A stretch of 64,000 nucleotides of DNA, taken from contig NC_015856.1 of the NCBI RefSeq assembly GCF_000221045.1, positions 4,050,542 to 4,114,541 of the forward strand, given 5' to 3'. This DNA is from Collimonas fungivorans Ter331 (GTDB taxonomy: Bacteria > Pseudomonadota > Gammaproteobacteria > Burkholderiales > Burkholderiaceae_D). The notes below the pieces were generated by a model. That model made no database searches. It saw only the letters and a list, made by a program, of their open reading frames with translations, and had not been told where the DNA came from. This document shows positions 1 to 7,910 of this stretch, one piece after another (positions within the stretch are counted from its first letter, which is position 1; the number at the start of each line of letters is the position of its first letter). The position numbers and the translations under genes were made by a program.

Positions 1-1
1 T

Positions 2-67
2 TGGCGAGGTTTGATGCTGTTCGCGGCGCTGTTGGCAATAGTCATGCTGTTATACCTTGATCCATGA
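2..67 (+). CDS. C-terminal fragment of a membrane protein, cut by the window edge
   Basis: Frame 2 is open from the first complete codon to a TGA at 65-67. It encodes 21 residues dominated by Leu, Ala, Ile, Val and Met, ending in Tyr-Leu-Asp-Pro. This looks like the end of a last transmembrane helix with a short polar tail, so a membrane protein probably enters from the left. Nothing identifies its family. The stretch is short enough that chance cannot be excluded. Confidence 0.35.
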   Translation, partial: WRGLMLFAALLAIVMLLYLDP

Positions 68-230
68 AGCAGAGTGTCTCGAAAATTTTTGTATTTATGG
101 TGGTGCGACCGCAGCTTTTGTCAGCTGGCTTGTTTTATAAAACGATAACATATATCGCGGACCGGAGCGCCGCGCGTTCCGATCCGCCAGTTTAACGGAC
201 GCAATTCAAGCAGCCATCTTACGCCTTGAA

Positions 231-1118
231 TCAGGCCTTGGCGATTTCGTGGTTGGACATGATCTCGATCGCACGGCACAGCGCCGAGTGGTCGAGCCCG
301 CTCAAGCCGTTGGCGGCGCAGGAATTCATCAGCTCTTGCGCCACCGCGGTGTTCGGCAGCGATACGCCGAGTGCCTTGGCGCCCTGCAGGGCCAGGTTCA
401 GGTCCTTCTGGTGCAGTTCGATGCGGAAGCCTGGATTGAAAGTCCGTTTTACCATGCGTTCGCCATGCACTTCCAGGATGCGCGATGCGGCAAACCCGCC
501 CATCAGGGCTTGCCGCACACGGGCCGGATCGGCGCCTGCCTTGGAAGCAAACAGCAAGGCCTCGGCCACCGCCTGGATGTTCAGCGCGACGATGATCTGG
601 TTGGCTACCTTGGTAGTCTGGCCGTCGCCGTTGCCGCCGACCAGGGTGATGTTCTTTCCCATCAGTTCGAACAAAGGCTTGGCGTCGTTGAACGCGCCTT
701 CGGAGCCGCCCACCATGATGGTCAGCGATGCCGCCTTGGCGCCGACTTCGCCGCCGGACACCGGCGCATCCAGGTATTCGCAGCCCAGCGCGTTGATCTT
801 CTTGGCGAAACCCTTGGTGGCGATAGGCGAAATCGAGCTCATGTCGATCACGACCTTGCCGCCGGTCAGGCCTTCGGCCACGCCCTTTTCGGCGAACAGC
901 ACCGCTTCCACGTGCGGCGTGTCCGGCACCATGATGATGATGACGTCGGCGCGCTTGGCGACTTCGGCGCCGGAGGTGCAGACGGTGGCGCCGCCGTCGA
1001 TCAGCGCTGCCGGCGGATTCTTCTGGTCATGCAGGTACAGTTTGTGGCCGCCGCGCTGCAGGTTTTCCGCCATTGGCGCGCCCATGATGCCGAGTCCGAT
1101 AAAGCCGATTTTTGCCAT
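231..1118 (-). CDS. glxR: 2-hydroxy-3-oxopropionate (tartronate semialdehyde) reductase
   Basis: This 295-residue cytosolic enzyme belongs to the beta-hydroxyacid dehydrogenase family, which reduces tartronate semialdehyde to D-glycerate with NAD(P)H. An N-terminal Rossmann motif GFIGLGIMG lies at about residues 5-13. The family substrate-binding segment DAPVSGGEVGA follows at about 117-127, and the catalytic lysine sits in the TTKVANQ segment near 170. Length is normal for GlxR/GarR. It is the last gene of gcl-hyi-glxR on the minus strand, the order expected for the glycerate pathway of glyoxylate use. A paralogue, ltnD, lies at 29542. The reaction assignment rests on operon context, because family members differ in substrate. 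Confidence 0.9.
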   Translation of the reverse strand: MAKIGFIGLGIMGAPMAENLQRGGHKLYLHDQKNPPAALIDGGATVCTSGAEVAKRADVIIIMVPDTPHVEAVLFAEKGVAEGLTGGKVVIDMSSISPIATKGFAKKINALGCEYLDAPVSGGEVGAKAASLTIMVGGSEGAFNDAKPLFELMGKNITLVGGNGDGQTTKVANQIIVALNIQAVAEALLFASKAGADPARVRQALMGGFAASRILEVHGERMVKRTFNPGFRIELHQKDLNLALQGAKALGVSLPNTAVAQELMNSCAANGLSGLDHSALCRAIEIMSNHEIAKA

Positions 1119-1167
1119 GATATTTCTCCGTAATTTTAAGAATGCCTGCCGCTGTTAGAGATTATGC

Positions 1168-1947
1168 TTAGAGACCGTATGCAGCGCGCCAGCCCAAGCC
1201 GTCGACGGTGCCGGCCTTCGGCTTGTACTCGCAGCCGATCCAGCCGTCGTAACCGATCTCTTCCAGGAACTTGAACAGATAGTGGTAATTGATTTCGCCT
1301 GTGCCCGGCTCGAACCGGCCCGGATTGTCCGCCAGCTGCACATGCTTGATCTGCGCCAGGTTGGCCTTGATGGTATTGGCCAGCTCGCCTTCCATTCTTT
1401 GCATGTGATAGATGTCGTACTGCACGAACAGGTTGCTGGAACCGGTGGCCTTGATCAGGTCCAGCGCCTGCCTGGTGCCGGTCAGGAAAAAACCCGGGAT
1501 GTCGAAGCTGTTGATCGGTTCGATCAGCAAACGGATCCCCGCGGCCTGCAATTTATCGGCAGCGAATTTCAGGTTGCCGACCACGGTGGCGCGCGCCAGT
1601 TCGGCGCTGACGCCGGCCGGCACGATGCCGACCAGGCAGTTCAGCTGCTTGACGTTAAGCACCTTGGCGTAGCGGATCGCATCGTCGACGCCTTGCTGGA
1701 ATTCGCTGACGCGGTCCGGGTGGCAGGCAATGCCGCGTTCGCCGGCTTCCCAGTTGCCCGCAGGCAGATTGTGCAGCACCAGCTCCAGGCCGTTGGTGGC
1801 CAGCTTGTCAGCGATCTGCTCCGCGCGGAACGCATACGGAAACAGAAATTCCACTCCCTTGAATCCGGCCTTGGCTGCGGCGTCGAAGCGGTCCAGAAAG
1901 GACAGTTCGGTGAACAGCATGGTCAGGTTGGCGGCTAGTTTTGTCAT
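1168..1947 (-). CDS. hyi: hydroxypyruvate isomerase
   Basis: This 259-residue protein of the xylose-isomerase-like TIM-barrel family interconverts hydroxypyruvate and tartronate semialdehyde. The segment [10 protein letters not shown] near residues 29-38 and IEPINSFDIPGFFL near 142-155 are typical of Hyi. The latter carries a metal-binding Glu, and HVQLADNPGR carries a later metal ligand. It lies between gcl, 18 nt upstream, and glxR, 49 nt downstream, which supports co-transcription. A paralogue with the same opening motifs sits in the tetronate operon (33845) and is interpreted as OtnI. Gene neighbours, more than sequence alone, separate the two assignments. Confidence 0.9.
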   Translation of the reverse strand: MTKLAANLTMLFTELSFLDRFDAAAKAGFKGVEFLFPYAFRAEQIADKLATNGLELVLHNLPAGNWEAGERGIACHPDRVSEFQQGVDDAIRYAKVLNVKQLNCLVGIVPAGVSAELARATVVGNLKFAADKLQAAGIRLLIEPINSFDIPGFFLTGTRQALDLIKATGSSNLFVQYDIYHMQRMEGELANTIKANLAQIKHVQLADNPGRFEPGTGEINYHYLFKFLEEIGYDGWIGCEYKPKAGTVDGLGWRAAYGL

Positions 1948-1965
1948 GTCGTTTCTCCTGAAAGG

Positions 1966-3741
1966 TCAGTCCAGCAAGGACACGGAAGTCGGTGCGTGGC
2001 TGCGCTGCGTCGCCAGTTCTTCGAACTCGTTGATGTTGTCGATCTCGGTGCCCATGGAAACGTTGGTGACGCGCTCCAGGATGATTTCCACCACTACCGG
2101 CACGCGGAATTCCTTCATCCAGCGCTTGGCCTGGGCGAATGCATCCTGGATCGCATTCGGATCGGTGACGCGGATCGCCTTGCAGCCGAGGCCCTCCACG
2201 ACCGCGACATGGTCGACGCCATAACCGTTGAGTTCCGGCGCGTTGATGTTTTCAAACGCCAGCTGTACGCAATAGTCCATCTCGAAACCGCGCTGCGCCT
2301 GGCGGATCAGGCCGAGGTAGGAGTTGTTCACCACCACGTGCAGGTACGGCAGGTTGAACTGGGCGCCTACTGCCAGTTCCTCGATCATGAACTGGAAGTC
2401 ATAGTCGCCGGAAATCGCCACCACCTCGCGCTTCGGATCGGCGACGCAGACGCCGAGCGCTGCCGAAATGGTCCAGCCCAGCGGACCGGCCTGGCCGCAG
2501 TTGATCCAGTGGCGAGCGTGGTACACGTGCAAGAACTGGGCGGCGGCGATCTGCGACAAGCCGATAGTGCTGACGTAGCAGGTGTCGCGGCCGAAAGCGC
2601 GGTTCATTTCTTCGTAGACGCGCTGCGGCTTGACCGGCACGTTCTCGAAATGGGTGCGGCGCTGCAGGGTGCGCTTGCGTTCCTGGCATTCACCCAGCCA
2701 GGCTGAACGGTCAGGCAGCTTGCCCGCTGCTTTCAATTCCTTGGCGACTTCGACGAACAGGGTCAGCGCCGCTTTTGCATCCGACACGATGCCGTAGTCC
2801 GGACCGAATACGCGGCCGATCTGGGTCGGTTCGATATCGACGTGGACGAACTTGCGGCCCTTGGTGAAGACTTCGATCGAACCGGTATGGCGGTTGGCCC
2901 AGCGGTTGCCGATGCCGAGCACGAAATCGGACGCCAGCATGGTGGCGTTGCCGTAACGGTGGCTGGTCTGCAAACCGACCATGCCCGCCATTTGCGGATG
3001 GTCGTCAGGGATCGCGCCCCAGGCCATCAAGGTCGGGATCACCGGCACCCCGGTCAGTTCGGCGAATTCAACCGCGAGGTCCGCCGCATCGGCATTGATG
3101 ACGCCGCCGCCGATGGTCAGCAGCGGCCGCTCGGCTTCGTTCAGCATGGTCAAGGCTTTTTCGATCTGCGCCCGCGATGCCTTCGGCTTGTACACCGGCA
3201 AAGGTTCGTAGGTGTCGGGATCGAATTCGATTTCCGCCATCTGCACGTCGAACGGCATGTCGATCAGGACCGGGCCTGGACGGCCGGAACGCATGATGTG
3301 GAAAGCCTGCTGGAATACGCGCGGCAGCAAGGCCGGTTCGCGTACCGTGACCGCCCATTTGGTGACCGGCTTGGCGATCGATTCGATGTCGACTGCCTGG
3401 AAATCTTCCTTGTACAGGCGAGCGCGCGGCGCCTGGCCGGTAATGCACAGGATCGGGATCGAATCGGCCTGGGCCGAATACAGGCCGGTGATCATGTCGG
3501 TGCCGGCCGGGCCGGAAGTGCCGATGCAGACGCCGATATTGCCTGGATTGGCGCGGGTGTAACCCTCCGCCATATGGGAAGCGCCTTCGACGTGGCGCGC
3601 CAGCGTGTGCTGGATGCCGCCGTGCCGTTTCATCGCAGAGTAGAACGGATTGATTGCTGCGCCAGGCACGCCGAAAGCTTGCGAACAGCCTTCTTTCGCC
3701 AATACGTGCATTACTGCGTCCACTGCTTTCATCTTTGCCAT
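1966..3741 (-). CDS. gcl: glyoxylate carboligase (tartronate-semialdehyde synthase)
   Basis: This 591-residue enzyme depends on thiamine diphosphate and condenses two glyoxylates to tartronate semialdehyde and CO2. The N-terminal pyrimidine-binding domain contains [16 protein letters not shown]. Residue 51 there is Val where most relatives carry the cofactor-activating Glu; this Val is the known hallmark of E. coli Gcl. The C-terminal diphosphate-binding domain contains the GDYDFQF motif. GGAGG sits just upstream of the ATG and supports this start. It is the first gene of the minus-strand operon and is transcribed away from the LysR gene at 3977 across a 235-nt region with inverted repeats. 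Length matches the family. Confidence 0.95.
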   Translation of the reverse strand: MAKMKAVDAVMHVLAKEGCSQAFGVPGAAINPFYSAMKRHGGIQHTLARHVEGASHMAEGYTRANPGNIGVCIGTSGPAGTDMITGLYSAQADSIPILCITGQAPRARLYKEDFQAVDIESIAKPVTKWAVTVREPALLPRVFQQAFHIMRSGRPGPVLIDMPFDVQMAEIEFDPDTYEPLPVYKPKASRAQIEKALTMLNEAERPLLTIGGGVINADAADLAVEFAELTGVPVIPTLMAWGAIPDDHPQMAGMVGLQTSHRYGNATMLASDFVLGIGNRWANRHTGSIEVFTKGRKFVHVDIEPTQIGRVFGPDYGIVSDAKAALTLFVEVAKELKAAGKLPDRSAWLGECQERKRTLQRRTHFENVPVKPQRVYEEMNRAFGRDTCYVSTIGLSQIAAAQFLHVYHARHWINCGQAGPLGWTISAALGVCVADPKREVVAISGDYDFQFMIEELAVGAQFNLPYLHVVVNNSYLGLIRQAQRGFEMDYCVQLAFENINAPELNGYGVDHVAVVEGLGCKAIRVTDPNAIQDAFAQAKRWMKEFRVPVVVEIILERVTNVSMGTEIDNINEFEELATQRSHAPTSVSLLD

Positions 3742-3886
3742 GTTGCCTCCAAATTGTCTGAATTATTGCCAATGATTCATTGCCACTGCCTGCGGCTCGT
3801 GTCCCCTGGCCCCGTTTTCCGCGCCATATGCTGCGGACGGAGGGATAGCCTGAAGACTGCCGAGTGGATGAAGCACATGCTATAAC

Positions 3887-3917
3887 CAAACATATTGTTT
3901 GATAAGAACACAAACAA
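3887..3917. promoter_or_regulatory. overlapping inverted repeats between gcl and the LysR gene
   Basis: Two inverted repeats share a half-site: CAAAC-N5-GTTTG at 3887-3901 and TTGTTTG-N9-CAAACAA at 3895-3917. They lie between the divergent gcl and LysR genes, about 60-90 nt upstream of the LysR start. LysR-type regulators usually bind such dyads in the intergenic region they share with their target. Assignment as the regulator's binding site is an inference. Confidence 0.45.
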
Positions 3918-3976
3918 TCGCTTTATTCGATACATCAAGTATGGAATACTAAGGAAAAATCAAATATGGAAGAGAC

Positions 3977-4885
3977 ATGGACAAACTCAAGCAGATTGAA
4001 GCTTTCGTCAGCGTGGTCGAGAAAGGCAGCCTGGCCAGCGCGGCGCTGGAGCAGAACATTACGCCGGTGATGCTGGGCCGGCGCATCGACGCCCTGGAGA
4101 AACGGCTGGGCACCAAGCTGATGCACCGCACTACCCGCCACTTGACGCTGACCGAACAGGGCACAGTGTTCCTAGACCATTGCCGCAAGCTGCTGACCGA
4201 ACTGGACATTGCCGAGAAGATCATCTCGGAAGGCCGCCACAAGGCTACCGGCCACCTAGTGGTGTCGGCGCCGGCGGCGTTCGGCCGCAAGCATGTGGCG
4301 CCGCATGCGCCGGCGTTCATCGCCACCAATCCGGAAGTGCAGATCTCGTTCAACCTGACCGACCGCGTGGTCGACCTGGTGCGCGAAGGCTACGACATCA
4401 GCATCCGCATCGGCGGCGCCATCGATCCGAATTTCGTCGCGGTCAAGCTGGCCAGCAACCGCCGCGTGGTATGCGGCACGCCGGAGTACTTTCACCGCAA
4501 CGGCATTCCCAAGACATTGGAAGACATCGCCGACCACAACTGCCTGTCGTTCAACCTGCAGGGCGGCCAGCAGCGCGGCTGGTATTTCCAGCAGGGCGGC
4601 AAGCCGGTGATCATCAAGACCGCCGGCAACCTCGACTGCAACGACGGCGAATTGCTGCACCGCTGGGTCAGCGAAGGCCTGGGACTGGGCTGGCGCTCGA
4701 CCTGGGAAATCGAATCGCAGCTGGCTTCGGGCGAACTGCTGACGGTGCTGGACGAGTTTGCGCTGCCGCATTACGACATCATGGCGGTCTATCCGCAGCA
4801 GCGCCACCTGCCGGCCAAGGTGCGCTTCTTCATCGATCGCCTGAAATCGATTTATGCCCAGCCCGACTACTGGAGCAAGGGTTGA
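3977..4885 (+). CDS. LysR-family transcriptional regulator, probable regulator of gcl-hyi-glxR
   Basis: This 302-residue protein has an N-terminal winged helix-turn-helix: it opens MDKLKQIEAFVSVVEKGSL and carries ALEKRLGTKLMHRTTR near residues 39-54. A LysR substrate-binding domain follows from about residue 90. It is encoded divergently from gcl with inverted repeats in the shared gap, the classic arrangement for a LysR regulator acting on its neighbour. The effector is unknown; glyoxylate or a related acid is a guess from context. Start is supported by a purine-rich GGAAGAG upstream. Confidence 0.85.
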   Translation: MDKLKQIEAFVSVVEKGSLASAALEQNITPVMLGRRIDALEKRLGTKLMHRTTRHLTLTEQGTVFLDHCRKLLTELDIAEKIISEGRHKATGHLVVSAPAAFGRKHVAPHAPAFIATNPEVQISFNLTDRVVDLVREGYDISIRIGGAIDPNFVAVKLASNRRVVCGTPEYFHRNGIPKTLEDIADHNCLSFNLQGGQQRGWYFQQGGKPVIIKTAGNLDCNDGELLHRWVSEGLGLGWRSTWEIESQLASGELLTVLDEFALPHYDIMAVYPQQRHLPAKVRFFIDRLKSIYAQPDYWSKG

Positions 4886-5077
4886 AAGCAAGGATTGAAA
4901 AGTCGTGCCGGAAAACAAGACTGATTGCCGAACTGTAAGTTTCGTAACAATCTCGCCTTACCCCGGCGAGCCAGTCAACCGAGCCGATCCCTGCACCGTT
5001 TTAGTGTGGTGAATCGCACATATGCAAGCCATTCGAAGTACTACACTGAATATACCAACCAACACAATGAGGCAGCT

Positions 5078-5617
5078 ATGACAATCCGCAAAACAACTCA
5101 ACAAGCCATGCTGGCTGCAGTCATCGGCGGCGCGCTGCTGCTTGGCGGCTGCGCAGCGCCGTATGGCGGACAAGGTTATGGCAACCAGGGTTATAACAAC
5201 CAAAACTACGGCAACCAAGGCTACGGCAATCCGCAGCCGCAAAGCTATCCCGGTTACCAGCAAGGCGGCTACCAGCAGAACCGTGAAAACAACTATGGCG
5301 TGGTCGACGCCATCGATGTCGTCAACACGCCTAGCCAAGGCATAGGCGGCGCCGTCGTCGGCGGCGTGCTGGGCGGCGTGGTCGGCCATCAGGTCGGCCA
5401 TGGCACCGGCAATACCCTAGCGACTATCGCCGGCGTGGTCGGCGGTGCGGTAGCCGGCAACCAGCTTGAGGCGCGCAACAGTCCCGGCTCCACTTCCTAC
5501 AATGTGCGCGTGCGCATGAACAACAACGGCTACCAGACTATCAGCGTCGGCAATCCGGGCGATTTGCGGGTGGGCGATCGGGTACGCGTTGAAAACGGCC
5601 AGATTTCCCGCTACTGA
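5078..5617 (+). CDS. glycine-zipper outer-membrane lipoprotein (17-kDa antigen/SlyB-like)
   Basis: This is a 179-residue protein. The start at 5078 is preferred over an upstream in-frame codon because GAGG precedes it and it begins a clean lipoprotein signal with lipobox LLGGC, placing the lipidated Cys at 25. Residues 29-75 are low-complexity Tyr/Gly/Asn/Gln repeats of the YGNQG type. A glycine-zipper segment follows at about 93-130 (GGAVVGGVLGGVVG, then AGVVGGAVAG), and then a short beta-rich tail. Such proteins sit in the outer membrane and are often tied to envelope integrity. Specific function is not known. Confidence 0.75.
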   Translation: MTIRKTTQQAMLAAVIGGALLLGGCAAPYGGQGYGNQGYNNQNYGNQGYGNPQPQSYPGYQQGGYQQNRENNYGVVDAIDVVNTPSQGIGGAVVGGVLGGVVGHQVGHGTGNTLATIAGVVGGAVAGNQLEARNSPGSTSYNVRVRMNNNGYQTISVGNPGDLRVGDRVRVENGQISRY

Positions 5618-5670
5618 TAACGCGGCGCGATTTTCCTGAGGCAGCTGGAGGCCGCTGTTCTGCTGTTCCA

Positions 5671-5694
5671 GCCGGGCGCAACCATGCGCCCGGC
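5671..5694. other. perfect hairpin between two small envelope genes
   Basis: GCCGGGCGCA at 5671-5680 pairs perfectly with TGCGCCCGGC at 5685-5694 across an ACCA loop. No T-tract follows on either strand, so it is not a standard intrinsic terminator. It could stabilise the 3' end of the upstream mRNA. Confidence 0.4.
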
Positions 5695-5745
5695 GAGTTG
5701 GTTGGCAACCGGCATCCGCCGGCTGTATAAAAACAAGGAGGCATC

Positions 5746-6048
5746 ATGAACATGCAACTTAAACCGCTGTGGCTGTCGCTCTTTATCGCCGCCAACGCCT
5801 TTGCGCTGCACGCCAGCGCAGCGGAAGAAAACGTGCAGTACAAAGACCCGCCGCGCTGGCGGGTCGAGGACCGGACACCGCAAGCGCGTTTCCAGACCAT
5901 GAAAAAGGAAAATACCAACGCCTATGCGCAAGCCCTCAACGACTGCCGTGCAATGCGCGGCCGCGCAGCCGGCGATTGCCGCAAGGATGCCCGCATGAAT
6001 TTCGACCGCGACATGCAACGTGCGCGTGAGATGACCAGCCGCAGATAG
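5746..6048 (+). CDS. small secreted hypothetical protein
   Basis: This 100-residue protein has a Sec signal peptide of about 26 residues ending in HASA-AEE. The mature part is highly charged, rich in Arg, Asp and Asn, and contains two cysteines about 11 residues apart (NDCRAMRG and GDCRKDAR) that could form a periplasmic disulfide. AAGGAGG eight nt before the ATG fixes the start. A strong terminator follows. I do not recognise a family. Confidence 0.7.
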   Translation: MNMQLKPLWLSLFIAANAFALHASAAEENVQYKDPPRWRVEDRTPQARFQTMKKENTNAYAQALNDCRAMRGRAAGDCRKDARMNFDRDMQRAREMTSRR

Positions 6049-6094
6049 AACTCACCAAGCGCGATCGACGTGGTTGCGCGCAAGCAGGGAGATC

Positions 6095-6127
6095 GGAAGG
6101 GCCGCATATGCGGCCCTTCCGGTTTTT
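6095..6127 (+). terminator. intrinsic terminator after the small secreted protein gene
   Basis: GGAAGGGCCGC at 6095-6105 pairs perfectly with 6110-6120 around an ATAT loop and is followed by GGTTTTT. It separates the envelope genes from the peptide-export locus downstream. Confidence 0.85.
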
Positions 6128-6214
6128 GACGCTTGCCCGGCAACTTTGCCAGGAACAGGATTGCAGCCCCGCCCCCTCATGCTGCCATGGCCGACTCCCC
6201 ACATTTCAAATAAG

Positions 6215-6240
6215 CAATTGTCAACAATTGTTATTTATAT
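6215..6240 (+). promoter_or_regulatory. palindromic operator candidate and AT-rich promoter region of the peptide locus
   Basis: CAATTGT-CA-ACAATTG at 6215-6230 is a perfect 7-bp dyad with a 2-nt spacer, embedded in the only markedly AT-rich stretch of the 362-nt gap before the precursor gene. The sequence TTATTTATATAAC just downstream could hold a -10 element. The core TTGTCAACAA resembles sites used by GntR-type repressors, but no regulator gene is adjacent. The rest of the gap (6241-6400) would be a long 5' leader; I see no gene in it. Confidence 0.4.
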
Positions 6241-6410
6241 AACTTTCAGATTGCCACTTCAGCGGCCGGACGTTAATAATGCCGCTGCAATAATTCATTG
6301 ATTTTTTAGCATCTCGACACGGCCTAAGATTCAATGTTGTTGCACGTTTGTCTCGCTATGCGGCAAAGGGTCGCCGTTGGCGGCATTTTTCTTAATATCA
6401 AGGAGTGAGT

Positions 6411-6593
6411 ATGGCTATTCAACAGTTGTCCATGAAGGAAATCGATGAAGTAAGCGGCGGTTGTTTCCTGTTCAGTTTGTTCAGCAACTGTTTCAGCAAT
6501 TTTTTCAGAAGCTGCCGCCCGGCCCCGCCAAAAAACTGCGTCCGTCCGACACCACCGGTCCCGCCTAAGCCGCCAGCTCCGGTCGTCCCTTAA
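6411..6593 (+). CDS. double-glycine leader peptide: putative class II microcin/bacteriocin precursor
   Basis: The peptide has 60 residues. AGGAG at 6401-6405 points to the ATG at 6411 rather than the GTG at 6405. The 17-residue leader MAIQQLSMKEIDEVSGG matches the C39-processed consensus: Leu -12, Ser -11, Glu -8, Ile -7, Val -4, Gly -2, Gly -1. Cleavage would release a 43-residue core starting with Cys. Its first half is Phe/Ser/Asn-rich with cysteines at core positions 1, 10, 18 and 26. Its tail has 12 prolines in the last 24 residues, in PPxPP patterns. A C39 exporter, an HlyD adaptor and a TolC-like channel follow directly, so secretion is well supported. Antibacterial activity is inferred; a signalling peptide is the main alternative. 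Confidence 0.8.
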   Translation: MAIQQLSMKEIDEVSGGCFLFSLFSNCFSNFFRSCRPAPPKNCVRPTPPVPPKPPAPVVP

Positions 6594-6604
6594 AAGCACT
6601 TCCT

Positions 6605-6640
6605 GAAAAAACACGGCATATCCCCCTGCCGTGTTTTTTC
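6605..6640 (+). terminator. intrinsic terminator between precursor peptide and exporter genes (likely partial)
   Basis: GAAAAAACACGGCA at 6605-6618 pairs perfectly with 6627-6640 (14 bp) across an 8-nt loop, and the 3' arm carries six T. It begins 12 nt after the peptide stop and ends 14 nt before the adaptor ATG. Since no promoter is evident between them, it probably lets only some transcripts continue, giving more precursor than exporter. Confidence 0.8.
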
Positions 6641-6654
6641 ATTACAAGAACAAT

Positions 6655-7908
6655 ATGAGTTTATTCCGCGAACAAGCGCTTGCCGCGCAGCAGACCAAGT
6701 GGCTAGGCGACATTGTCCTGGTGCGTCCGCTTTCATACACTTTCCTGACCGCTTTTGCCGTGTTGCTGGCGGCGATGATCTGCGCCTTCCTGGCCTGGGG
6801 CAGCTACACCCGGCACAGCACCGTCAGCGGCCAGCTGATTCCGGATGCAGGCCTGATCAAGGTCTATGCGTCGCAGACCGGCATCGTCATCGAACAGCAT
6901 GTCAAGGAAGGCCAGCAGGTGAAGGCCGGCGAAGTGCTGTACGTGCTGTCCAGCGAACGCCAGAGCAGCACCTTGGGCCCGACCCAGGCGGCGATCAGCA
7001 GCCAGGTTGAACAGCGCCAGGCCAGCTTGCGCGATGAAATGCAAAAGACGCGGCAGCTGCAGCAGGAAGAGCGTGCCGGCCTGAACAACAAAATTGCCGC
7101 GCTCGGCAACGAACTGGCCAAGCTGGACAACCAGATCGCCGGCCAGCAGGACCGCGTCAAGCTGGCGCAGGAAACCTTGCAGCGCTACCAGGGCTTGCTG
7201 CAGCAAGACTACATCTCGAAAGAACAATTCCAGCAAAAGCAGGAAGAGCTGCTTGACCAGAAGAACCGCCAGCAAAGCCTGGAGCGCGACCGCATCACTG
7301 TCGGCCGCGAATTGTCGGCGCAGCAAACCGAACTGAGCGGCCTGTCCTTGAAACACCAGAACCTGCTGGCGCAGATCGACCGCACCCTCACCAGCACCGG
7401 CCAGGAACTGACCGAAAGCGAAGCCAAGCGGCGCATCGTCGTCACCGCCCCCGGCGCCGGCATCGCCACCGCGGTTATTGCCGATGCCGGCCAGTCGGTC
7501 GACGGCAACCGGCCGCTGGTGAGCATCGTGCCGGCCGGCGCCACGCTGCGCGCAGAGCTGTATGCACCTAGTCGCGCCATCGGTTTTATCCGCCCTGGCG
7601 ACCAGGTGCTGATCCGCTACCAAGCCTATCCCTACCAGAAATTCGGCCACCAGAAAGGCGGGGTGGCGTCAGTAGCGAAGACTGCGTTGCCCAACAATGA
7701 ATTGAATGCCATCGGCACCTCCGGCAGCAGCAACAGCGAACCGATGTACCGCATCGACGTCCGGCTGGCGTCGCAGCAAGTCACCGCCTACGGCAAGCCG
7801 CAGGCGCTGCAGGCCGGCATGCTGCTGGAAGCCGATGTCCGGCAAGAAAAACTCCGGCTCTATGAATGGGTGCTGGAACCTCTGTACAGCCTGACCGGCA
7901 AACTCTGA
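6655..7908 (+). CDS. HlyD-family membrane fusion protein of a peptide exporter (CvaA-like)
   Basis: This 417-residue periplasmic adaptor is anchored in the inner membrane by one helix at about residues 26-50. It continues with a lipoyl-like half (GIVIEQHVKEGQQVKAGEVL), a long Gln/Glu/Leu-rich coiled coil at about 110-245, the second lipoyl half (VVTAPGAGIATAVIADAGQSV) and a beta-barrel domain. ATG 6655 is preferred over the GTG at 6631, which lies inside the terminator stem. It would bridge the ABC transporter encoded next and the outer-membrane channel, as CvaA does for colicin V. The Cys-peptidase exporter begins 2 nt after its stop. Confidence 0.9.
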   Translation: MSLFREQALAAQQTKWLGDIVLVRPLSYTFLTAFAVLLAAMICAFLAWGSYTRHSTVSGQLIPDAGLIKVYASQTGIVIEQHVKEGQQVKAGEVLYVLSSERQSSTLGPTQAAISSQVEQRQASLRDEMQKTRQLQQEERAGLNNKIAALGNELAKLDNQIAGQQDRVKLAQETLQRYQGLLQQDYISKEQFQQKQEELLDQKNRQQSLERDRITVGRELSAQQTELSGLSLKHQNLLAQIDRTLTSTGQELTESEAKRRIVVTAPGAGIATAVIADAGQSVDGNRPLVSIVPAGATLRAELYAPSRAIGFIRPGDQVLIRYQAYPYQKFGHQKGGVASVAKTALPNNELNAIGTSGSSNSEPMYRIDVRLASQQVTAYGKPQALQAGMLLEADVRQEKLRLYEWVLEPLYSLTGKL

Positions 7909-7910
7909 CC

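Noticed and set aside
158-186. Imperfect hairpin CGGACCGGA ... TTCCGATCCG upstream of the glxR end
   Set aside because: It has mismatches and no T-tract on either strand, so I do not call it a terminator.
6324-6614. Minus-strand 96-codon frame over the precursor peptide as a possible immunity gene
   Set aside because: It is fully antisense to the precursor, begins inside the terminator stem, and has no signal, membrane segment or ribosome-binding site.
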